From Saccharicrinis sp050296935 (GTDB lineage Bacteria > Bacteroidota > Bacteroidia > Bacteroidales > Marinilabiliaceae), in NCBI GenBank assembly GCA_050296935.1, contig JBNKRV010000076.1, positions 1 through 23,485 of the forward strand: DNA of 23,485 nucleotides, written 5' to 3'. Position numbers and translations under genes: made by a program. Positions 6,129-12,485 of this stretch are shown piece after piece (position 1 is the first letter of the stretch; each line of letters starts with the position of its first letter). The notes beneath the pieces were generated by a model. It worked only from the letters and a program-made list of their open reading frames with translations, made no database searches and was not told the DNA's origin.

Positions 6129-8030
6129 TTAATAAGCCCTTGCATTTCTTCCTTCAACAAAATTTATAAATGAAGTATTCACCACTTTATTTCCTCCGGC
6201 AGTCGGATATTTTCCGGTAAAGTACCAATCCCCGTTATCATTTGGACAAGCCACATGAAGGTTTTCTATTGTTTGATAAACAACTTCAACCTCAGCATCT
6301 ATATTTTCCGGAGTTAACATCTCTGCAATTTTCGCTGAAACCTCTTCCACAGTGAATGGCTTATAAATTTCACGAACATAATTCACGATCTCCTCTTTCG
6401 GAAGATTTTGTTGTTCTTTACATTTCTTATATACATCATCAATAACCGATTGCATCCCTCTTTCTTTCAACAGAGCAATGGCAGCCTGAAACGCACAAAA
6501 ATCACCCAGCTTAGCCATATCAATACCATAGCAATCCGGATATCTGATTTGAGGAGCTGACGATACAATAATTATTTTCTTAGGATGTAACCTGTCTAAA
6601 ATTCGAAGTATACTCTTTTTTAATGTGGTACCTCTTACAATCGAATCGTCAATAACAACCAGAGTATCTTCCTGATTTTTAACCACTCCATAAGTAACAT
6701 CGTATACATGAGCAACTAAATCATCACGACTTTCGTCATCCGCGATAAAAGTTCTCATCTTAACATCCTTTATAGCCATTTTTTCAACCCTTGGCTGAAT
6801 ATTTATGATCTCAGCTAACTGAGCCTCATCAGGATTTGGCCCCAGGTTTTTTATCTGCTCCACTTTTTGGGCATTAACCTCATTCCGAATACCTTCAACC
6901 ATACCATAAAAAGCGGTCTCTGCTGTATTTGGAATGTATGAAAAAACAGTACTCTTCAGGTCATTATTTACTTTTTCAAGTAATATGGGAGCAAGCAATT
7001 TACCTAGTTCTTTACGTTCCTGATATATATATTTATCACTTCCTCTTGAAAAGTAAATTCTCTCAAAGGAACAAGATCTTCTTTCCTGAGGAACCCGAAC
7101 CATTTCTTCAGTTACATCTCCATTCTTCTTCACAACCAGTGCATATCCGGGCTTTAACTCCTGAACTTCTCTAATTCCTACATTCATAGCTGTTTGTATC
7201 ACAGCTCTTTCTGATGCAACCACAACAACTTCATCATCCATATAGTATGAGGCAGGACGAATACCCCAGGGATCTCTGGCAACAAAAGCATCACCATGTC
7301 CAAACATTCCGGCAATTACATATCCACCATCCCATCTACGACTTGATCTCTCAAGAATTTTTTTAACATCTAAGTTATCTTCAATTTTATGGGAAATATC
7401 GCGGTTTGTATATCCTTCGTTTTTATATTGACGAAACAGGTATTGATTTTCTTCATCTAAAAAGTGACCTACATTTTCAAGAATTGTCACTGTATCAGTA
7501 AAATCCTTTGGATGCTGTCCTAAATCCTCCAGATTTCTAAAAATCTCATCAACATTAGTTAGATTAAAGTTGCCTGCTAAAACAAGGTTTCTGGATCTCC
7601 AGTTATTCTCTCGCATTACCGGATGTACATAGTCAATACTATGATTTCCGAAGGTTCCATATCGCAGATGGCCTAAATATAATTCTCCACAAAATGGTGA
7701 ATTTTCCTTAGCCCACACCGGATCTTTCATTAAATCAGAGGTATAGCCATTTACTTTTCCCATTCGAGCATTGATTGACTCAAAAACATCCTGAATGGGA
7801 TTTACTTTATTAGATCTCTGTCGGGAAAGATACCTTGTTCCAGAATGCTGATCAATTTTTAAGCTCACTACTCCAGCTCCATCCTGTCCACGATTATGTT
7901 GTTTTTCCATCAACAAGTACAGTTTGTTTAAACCATACATCCATGAACCATACTTCTCTTTGTAATACTCTAGTGGTTTACGTAATCTAATCAACACAAA
8001 ACCACACTCATGCTTAACTTGATCGCTCAT
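6129..8030 (-). CDS. purF: Amidophosphoribosyltransferase (long Bacteroidota form)
   Basis: The 633-residue protein joins an N-terminal class II (Ntn) glutamine amidotransferase domain to a C-terminal phosphoribosyltransferase domain. It is expected to make 5-phosphoribosylamine from PRPP and glutamine, the first committed step of purine synthesis. Cys9 (HECGF) is the candidate N-terminal nucleophile after removal of an eight-residue propeptide. Further glutaminase motifs are NRGQDGAG, LRYGTFG, GNFNLTN and ARDPWGIRP. The PRPP loop VVIDDSIVRGTT lies near residue 458. The protein is about 130-160 residues longer than classical PurF (about 470-505), with extra sequence between the two domains (roughly residues 340-420) and at the C-terminus. 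It is monocistronic, with its own promoter and terminator. Bacteroidota can carry both this form and a shorter PurF, so it may be a paralogue. Confidence 0.85.
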   Translation of the reverse strand: MSDQVKHECGFVLIRLRKPLEYYKEKYGSWMYGLNKLYLLMEKQHNRGQDGAGVVSLKIDQHSGTRYLSRQRSNKVNPIQDVFESINARMGKVNGYTSDLMKDPVWAKENSPFCGELYLGHLRYGTFGNHSIDYVHPVMRENNWRSRNLVLAGNFNLTNVDEIFRNLEDLGQHPKDFTDTVTILENVGHFLDEENQYLFRQYKNEGYTNRDISHKIEDNLDVKKILERSSRRWDGGYVIAGMFGHGDAFVARDPWGIRPASYYMDDEVVVVASERAVIQTAMNVGIREVQELKPGYALVVKKNGDVTEEMVRVPQERRSCSFERIYFSRGSDKYIYQERKELGKLLAPILLEKVNNDLKSTVFSYIPNTAETAFYGMVEGIRNEVNAQKVEQIKNLGPNPDEAQLAEIINIQPRVEKMAIKDVKMRTFIADDESRDDLVAHVYDVTYGVVKNQEDTLVVIDDSIVRGTTLKKSILRILDRLHPKKIIIVSSAPQIRYPDCYGIDMAKLGDFCAFQAAIALLKERGMQSVIDDVYKKCKEQQNLPKEEIVNYVREIYKPFTVEEVSAKIAEMLTPENIDAEVEVVYQTIENLHVACPNDNGDWYFTGKYPTAGGNKVVNTSFINFVEGRNARAY

Positions 8031-8067
8031 AACTTTTAAGAGACTAACTTTATTTTTTAAGAAAGCG

Positions 8068-8098
8068 CAAATTTATTCTATTTTTTTGGCATACCCAA
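8068..8098 (-). promoter_or_regulatory. Promoter of the purF-like gene
   Basis: On the minus strand, TTG (8098-8096) is followed after 20 bp by TAAATTTG (8075-8068), matching the Bacteroidota -33/-7 consensus TTG and TAnnTTTG at normal spacing. The box lies about 38 bp before the start codon. The -33 side overlaps one arm of an inverted repeat, CATACCCA (8090-8097) and TGGGTATG (8151-8158), a possible operator. Confidence 0.7.
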
Positions 8099-8171
8099 TA
8101 CCAATGTTATTTTTAACTACGCTTTACAACTATTTTACTTTTTATATGTCTGGGTATGATATAAAATAAAA

Positions 8172-8195
8172 AAGCACCTCATAATTGAAGCGCTT
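8172..8195 (-). terminator. Terminator of the usp-SPOR operon
   Basis: On the minus strand AAGCGCTTC pairs with GAGGTGCTT (two G-U pairs) around a 6-base loop and is followed by TTTTTATTTTAT. It begins 7 bp after the stop of the SPOR-domain gene. Confidence 0.75.
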
Positions 8196-8201
8196 TAATT
8201 T

Positions 8202-8657
8202 CTATTGTAAATTTTTCAATTGTATGTTATTTACCGGCACAGGATAACAACCAGGAAACTCCTCTCTTAATTTCTTATAGAGACGCAGAGATTCATATTT
8301 ACTTCTGAAATCCCCTACTTGCACACGCCAAAATGGAGCTTCATACATTACATATATTTTTTCCTCAGGGAAATGAGATAATACTTTTACCTTTACTTCA
8401 CTTGCCTCATGTTTGGCATTATTACTGGATCCTAAATAAAGCTGAATTCTGAAACCATCAATTCCTCCATCCCGTTTGTTACTGTCGATATGAATCCCTA
8501 CAAGATCAGCAATTTCTTCATCTTGAGTAATCTCTAATTTCCCCTGATTTTTATCCGGAAAACTAATTTGTTCAAAAAAAGCCTTACCAGTCCTGTTCTG
8601 CCCCTGAATAGAAGTTAGTACAAAACAAAACAGCATAATAATTGAATACTTAAACAT
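8202..8657 (-). CDS. Secreted SPOR-domain protein
   Basis: A 151-residue protein with a signal peptide (about residues 1-19, ending IQGQ). From about residue 65 onward it reads as a SPOR domain: DGFRIQLYLGSS, then EVKVKVLSHFPEEKIYVMYE and WRVQVGDFRSKYESLRLYKK. SPOR domains bind denuded peptidoglycan glycan strands, so this protein is expected in the periplasm near the cell wall or division site. The N-terminal part contains a short extra segment (about 20-60) of unknown role. It lies 20 bp downstream of the universal stress protein gene on the same strand and shares its terminator, so the two are probably one operon. A functional link between the two is not obvious. Confidence 0.85.
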   Translation of the reverse strand: MFKYSIIMLFCFVLTSIQGQNRTGKAFFEQISFPDKNQGKLEITQDEEIADLVGIHIDSNKRDGGIDGFRIQLYLGSSNNAKHEASEVKVKVLSHFPEEKIYVMYEAPFWRVQVGDFRSKYESLRLYKKLREEFPGCYPVPVNNIQLKNLQ

Positions 8658-8677
8658 ATCTGCCTATTAAAATGAGC

Positions 8678-9526
8678 CTACAAATATAATGATTCTTTTG
8701 CAGGTACAGCCAACACCGGACATTCAGATTCATTTATCAACTGATTGGCCATCGGTTTAATCATATTCTCAAGGGGATTTGCATTATGAAGAATATTAGT
8801 CGCTATAATATCAGCATCCTTTTCTCTCGCATAATTCATTAAGGCATCACATTTTGATTTCCCTGTAATAATTTCCGATTTCACTTGTAAGTCAGTATTT
8901 TTTTCAATAAAATTAACCGTTTGTCTAACATAGGCACCCACACGGCTTTGCAGCAAACCAAAACCCTTTTCCTTTAAACCAACCACTAATACTGTTGCAT
9001 CAAACAAATTTGCCAATCCCACTGAAGCTGGTACAATCTGCCTACTGGCCTTATTAGTTGTTACAGGAATAACAATTCTATTAACCCCCCTCCATTTTCG
9101 CTCTGGCCGAACAGTTAAAACAGGCACTTCAGCATTTAACACCAATCTATAGGCATTACTTCCGATCCACTTATCTTCAAATCCGGAAGCTCCATGTGTG
9201 CCTATTACCAAAAGAGTTGTATCATCATATTTAGCTTGATTGGTAACTTCTTTAAATACATTTCCTTCACGTATTTTGTAGTCAAAATTCCCTTTGGGAA
9301 CCACATATTCAGAGCTATACTTTTTTAAAATATCCTCAATCCACCCTTCAATACTATCATTTAAAACAGCTTCTGCATCACTTTGAATATATCTGTACGC
9401 AAGCTTTCTGGTTTTAACATGAATAATTCTCAGGTCAGCATTTAGCTTATTGGCTATTTTAATCCCAAAACTTAATGCATTTAATGAGTTTTGTGAGAAA
9501 TCAATGGGAACTAATATACGTTTCAT
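8678..9526 (-). CDS. Universal stress protein, two tandem Usp domains
   Basis: A 282-residue cytoplasmic protein made of two UspA-like domains. The first starts MKRILVPIDFSQNS and contains VIGTHGASGF with the full ATP-binding pattern G-2x-G-9x-G-S (GTHG ... IGSN), so it probably binds ATP. The second starts near NRIVIPVTTN and lacks this glycine pattern (IATNILHNANPLENMI at the equivalent place), suggesting a degenerate, non-binding half. Both halves end in the typical xPVLxVP/R strand (VPVLTVRP, CPVLAVPA). Proteins of this family accumulate under stress and growth arrest. It is the first gene of a two-gene unit with the SPOR-domain protein. Confidence 0.92.
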   Translation of the reverse strand: MKRILVPIDFSQNSLNALSFGIKIANKLNADLRIIHVKTRKLAYRYIQSDAEAVLNDSIEGWIEDILKKYSSEYVVPKGNFDYKIREGNVFKEVTNQAKYDDTTLLVIGTHGASGFEDKWIGSNAYRLVLNAEVPVLTVRPERKWRGVNRIVIPVTTNKASRQIVPASVGLANLFDATVLVVGLKEKGFGLLQSRVGAYVRQTVNFIEKNTDLQVKSEIITGKSKCDALMNYAREKDADIIATNILHNANPLENMIKPMANQLINESECPVLAVPAKESLYL

Positions 9527-9721
9527 TTTGTTGTGTTTTTCAATGTGATAATATAACTCTTATGAATTTTTAAAAATGCAATTTACATAAAAGCTATTGA
9601 AATTATGGATTAGACAAAAAAATAAAACCCTTCAAAACGCCTTCTCTCCCCTTACTCTGACTACCCTACTTCAACAACTAATACCAATTTCACTATGAAA
9701 TTGGTATAAAATCATTTTATT
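9527..9721. repeat. Intergenic stretch with a perfect palindrome
   Basis: ATACCAATTTC (9681-9691) and GAAATTGGTAT (9697-9707) form a perfect 11-bp stem around ACTAT. It lies directly upstream of the family A repeat copy 2. It could be a terminator-like hairpin, an operator or part of a repeat. The rest of this stretch, upstream of the stress-protein gene, shows no clear promoter. Confidence 0.6.
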
Positions 9722-9866
9722 AGTGTCAGCAAGAAAACTCCTTTTTTTTTCGTTACTCTTGCTCTCAAAATGATCAATTACGGCAGTAAACTCACATTTT
9801 TCGAGCTTCGAAAGCCTTAAAAATGAAGTTTTCTTATCGGCCACTTAAGTTTTCGTGCAAATACTG
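9722..9866 (+). repeat. Dispersed palindromic repeat, family A copy 2
   Basis: Second copy of the element at 1855, same orientation, with shared blocks TTACTCTTGCTCTCAAAATG and ACGGCAGTAAACTCACATTT. The left end is AGTGTCAGCAAGAAAA and the right end TTTTCTTATCGGCCACT, again imperfectly inverted. The inner palindrome of copy 1 is missing here. It lies 31 bp before a family B repeat. Confidence 0.87.
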
Positions 9867-9897
9867 GTTAACAACATGGGCAGGTTATTAGTTACTT

Positions 9898-10042
9898 AGT
9901 ACCTATCCATAAAGTCGGGAGGTCCGGACTATAAAATTTAAATACAAATCGTGTGGAAAATTCAAACCTCAGTATACGTGCATATATGAGGATTTGGATT
10001 TTAAGCAACAACGTAGCAGTTGGACTTTATAGACGAACACTA
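9898..10042 (-). repeat. Dispersed palindromic repeat, family B copy 2 (inverted)
   Basis: Reverse-oriented copy of the repeat at 5523. It runs from AGTACCTATCCATAAAGTC at the left to GGACTTTATAGACGAACACT at the right, which are imperfect inverted repeats of each other. The inner block TATATGAGGATTTGGATTTT is the complement of the copy 1 block. Length is about 145 bp. No coding capacity. Confidence 0.88.
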
Positions 10043-10230
10043 CTTTATTACGGAAATTAGGTTTAAAAAGTTTTCTATTTAAATATGATAACCTGATTTT
10101 GCTATAGGTTTAGGATTAACAAACCAAATAACAAATCACGACTCCTCTGTTTTACAGACTACTAATACACCTGATTTTTTACTTTCCAAAAAATAGAAAG
10201 CCAAGATATTGATAAAATACAAAAAAAATA

Positions 10231-10291
10231 CCGAGAGTAACAAAAACATTATTCTGCTATCTCCCGGCATCAATCAACACAACACAATCTT
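10231..10291 (-). repeat. Hairpin module 1 of 3
   Basis: Minus-strand order: GTGTTGTGTTGATTGATG, stem arm CCGGGAG, loop, stem arm CTCTCGG, then TATTTTTTTT. The stem contains one G-U pair on the minus strand that would be an A-C mismatch on the plus strand. The T run makes it terminator-like. Same layout as modules at 10362 and 10553. Confidence 0.7.
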
Positions 10292-10361
10292 AAATTTCTT
10301 ATTTAAATGTCAACCTATACATGAGTAATACATTAACATGTTATATCTTAATTTGAAAAAC

Positions 10362-10424
10362 GCCGAGAGTTATCCTTTGTGGGGACAAATTATAATAACC
10401 CCCGGCATCAATCAACACAACACT
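10362..10424 (-). repeat. Hairpin module 2 of 3
   Basis: Minus-strand order: GTGTTGTGTTGATTGAT, stem arm GCCGGGGGTTAT, loop containing TTGTCCCCAC, stem arm ATAACTCTCGGC, then GTTTTTC. All 12 stem positions pair on the minus strand with two G-U wobbles; on the plus strand those two positions would be mismatched. Confidence 0.72.
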
Positions 10425-10552
10425 CTAAATCAATTTGCTAAAATACTTTATTCTTGAATTATAGAATAATATATTCAAAATATTTTCCAGCAATAACTAT
10501 TTTCTAATTCTCCTACTCCAATAATTTAAATAAATAACAGTGCATTAAGTAA

Positions 10553-10620
10553 ATACCAGAAGTTACTCAAGTGGGGACAAGAATTGTAACTTCCGGTATT
10601 GATCAACACAACACGATCTT
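10553..10620 (-). repeat. Hairpin module 3 of 3, directly after the STAS gene
   Basis: Minus-strand order: AAGATCGTGTTGTGTTGATC, stem arm ATACCGGAAGTTAC, loop containing TTGTCCCCAC, stem arm GTAACTTCTGGTAT. The 14-bp stem is complete on the minus strand with one G-U pair. It begins immediately after the stop codon of the STAS gene, so it can sit in that gene's 3' untranslated region. It has no long T run. Confidence 0.72.
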
Positions 10621-10965
10621 TTATGCCATTAATAATGTTTCAGAAAAAGGCTTTGGAATATCACAAAAGAAAAACAAATGATCTACTTTTGCCTTTCTGA
10701 ATAATTTAAATACCTCCTCTTTAACATTGAATAAACTAACCTGTCCTCTATTCATTTCAGACATTCGCTGACCTGCAATTAGCACGTCGATTGTTTCTGA
10801 ATCAATATCGACTACTTGTTCAAAATCAACCAGGATATTGGAAAATGGATAGGTGAGTCTATTTATAAGTTCTTTTCTGAATTGGAATGAATCTTCCTTG
10901 TTTATCTCGTTACATTCATCGAATGTAACCAGGACTGTATTATTGTATGTTCTAATCTTAATCAT
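10621..10965 (-). CDS. STAS-domain protein (anti-sigma factor antagonist-like)
   Basis: A 114-residue, single-domain cytoplasmic protein with the STAS pattern: strand TVLVTFDE, strand NILVDFEQV, the loop DIDSETIDVLIAGQ, then GQVSLFNVKEEVFKLFRKAK. In SpoIIAA/RsbV proteins the serine in the DSSG loop is phosphorylated by the anti-sigma kinase; here Ser56 (DIDSET) is at that place, but the following Gly is absent. It may act in a partner-switching or adaptor role. No kinase or phosphatase partner gene lies in this window. It is divergent from the acyltransferase gene, and three hairpin modules follow it. Confidence 0.75.
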   Translation of the reverse strand: MIKIRTYNNTVLVTFDECNEINKEDSFQFRKELINRLTYPFSNILVDFEQVVDIDSETIDVLIAGQRMSEMNRGQVSLFNVKEEVFKLFRKAKVDHLFFFCDIPKPFSETLLMA

Positions 10966-11163
10966 AACTTGTGTGTTTGTGTTTCGTAAACATCAATTCC
11001 AAAGCATGTGCCAAAATTCACATCTACCTGATTATCAATACTAATTAAATTAACGATCATCACCAATAGAACATTTATTGGAATTTTTTCCATATTATGG
11101 ACATTTACTAACATATGAATTCCTAAAAAGGTTTAAAGAATTTTATTTCTTGAATGATTGTGA

Positions 11164-11171
11164 TATTTTTG
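11164..11171 (+). promoter_or_regulatory. Candidate -7 box for the acyltransferase gene
   Basis: TATTTTTG fits TAnnTTTG and lies 28 bp before the start codon. No TTG is present at the preferred -33 distance, so support is partial. Confidence 0.45.
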
Positions 11172-11199
11172 CACTATTATTTTTACTTAAAACCATAAG

Positions 11200-12333
11200 A
11201 TGGCTACAGATCAAGATTTTGATTCAATCAGACCTTACAGAGACAATGAAATGCATGAGGTTTTTGAACAACTCATGAAAGAAGAATCCTTTATTGAATT
11301 ACTAAAATATCTATTCCCTCAAATTCCTATTAAGGATTTTGTAAATAAATTACTTTCTCTTAAAACGATTCATGAATTCCAAATTGGAATTGTATATCCA
11401 TTTATAAAAGAACTAATTAAGAATACTACTCAGGGGCTGACGAGTGAAGGACTGGATAAACTCGATCCTAATAAATCTTATATATTTATTTCTAATCACA
11501 GAGATATCGTTTTAGATTCTGCTTTTTTAAATATTCTATTGCATGAAAACGGACACAATACCTGTGAAATAGCAATTGGCGATAATTTATTAATATACCC
11601 CTGGATTACAAAATTAGTTAAGCTTAACAAATCGTTTCTGGTAAAGAGAAATTTACCTGCCAGACAAATGTTAGAAAGCTCAAAACAGTTATCGGAATAT
11701 ATCAGATACACCGTTACAGAAAGAAATTCAAGTGTCTGGATAGCTCAACGAGAAGGCAGATCTAAAGATGGAGATGATCGTACACAAACCTCATTACTAA
11801 AAATGCTAAACCTTAGCGGCAATGGAAATTTTGAAAAAAACTTTAAGGAGATTCAAATAGTTCCATTAGCCATATCATACGAATATGACCCTTGCGATTA
11901 TTTAAAGGCAAATGAATTCCTGATGAAAACGAAAAATCCAGAATACAAGAAATCACCTGCTGACGACTTAAAACATATGGGAGCTGGAATCAAGGGAAGA
12001 AAAGGACGTGTACATTTCAGAGCAGGAACTCCTATTGAACTAGAATTGAAAGACATAAATGAATTATCTAAAAATGATCAGCTAACCAAATTGGCTTCCA
12101 TAATAGATGAGCACATTCACAATAACTACAAACTTTGGCCCGGCAACTTTATTGCAAGTGATAAGATGAATAATAACACCCACTTTGCAAATAAATACAC
12201 ACAGGAAGATGTAAGTAAATTTAATGCATACATTGATGAGCATGTTTCAAGATTAGATTCTGATCATGATTTTATAAAATCAACCTTATTGGGAATGTAT
12301 GCCACTCCGGTAAAAAACTTTTTTAAGGAATAA
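11200..12333 (+). CDS. Glycerolipid acyltransferase (PlsC/PlsB-like)
   Basis: A 377-residue protein of the glycerol-3-phosphate/1-acylglycerol-3-phosphate acyltransferase superfamily, expected to transfer a fatty acyl group in phospholipid synthesis at the inner membrane face. The first block is ISNHRDIVLDSAFL (His100, Asp106), equivalent to the catalytic HX4D motif but with one extra residue between His and Asp unless Asp102 is used. The phosphate-binding block is QREGRSKDG (Glu185 to Gly191), resembling the EGxRSR motif of PlsB-type enzymes. A further block, VPLAISYEYDP, matches the conserved proline motif. No transmembrane segment is evident, so membrane contact is probably peripheral. The long N-terminal part (residues 1-80) and the C-terminal tail (about 300-377) are typical of the longer Bacteroidota form. 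Confidence 0.8.
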   Translation: MATDQDFDSIRPYRDNEMHEVFEQLMKEESFIELLKYLFPQIPIKDFVNKLLSLKTIHEFQIGIVYPFIKELIKNTTQGLTSEGLDKLDPNKSYIFISNHRDIVLDSAFLNILLHENGHNTCEIAIGDNLLIYPWITKLVKLNKSFLVKRNLPARQMLESSKQLSEYIRYTVTERNSSVWIAQREGRSKDGDDRTQTSLLKMLNLSGNGNFEKNFKEIQIVPLAISYEYDPCDYLKANEFLMKTKNPEYKKSPADDLKHMGAGIKGRKGRVHFRAGTPIELELKDINELSKNDQLTKLASIIDEHIHNNYKLWPGNFIASDKMNNNTHFANKYTQEDVSKFNAYIDEHVSRLDSDHDFIKSTLLGMYATPVKNFFKE

Positions 12334-12353
12334 ACTTAAGAGTAGTTTATTAT

Positions 12354-12406
12354 TAACCTCAATTCAATAAAATCTGAGCTCTTTAATTATAATCGAACTG
12401 AGGTTA
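12354..12406 (+). repeat. Family C palindromic element, short (about 53 bp) form
   Basis: Starts TAACCTCAATTC and ends ATAATCGAACTGAGGTTA; the ends are inverted copies of each other and match the ends of the long family C elements at 17631 and 23227. The interior GAGCTCTTTAATTATAATCG also resembles the last part of the 17631 copy (GAGCTCGCTAATTTTAATCG). The flanks read TTAT on both sides, a possible target duplication. It can fold as one hairpin and may help end transcription of the acyltransferase gene. Confidence 0.78.
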
Positions 12407-12422
12407 TTATTGAATGACGCAT

Positions 12423-12461
12423 TAAAAAAAACAGCTACCTAAATTAAGTAGCTGTTTTTTT
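12423..12461. terminator. Bidirectional terminator between the acyltransferase and aspS genes
   Basis: AAAAAAAACAGCTAC and GTAGCTGTTTTTTTG form a stem with an A-tract on one side and a T-tract on the other, so it works for both convergent genes. The small loop is CTAAATTAA. Confidence 0.92.
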
Positions 12462-12485
12462 GTTTCTAAAAAGCAGTATGAGATA

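Noticed and set aside
10231..10620. CRISPR array
   Set aside because: Three similar modules, but spaced 130-190 bp apart, with differing stems and no uniform spacers; no cas genes nearby.
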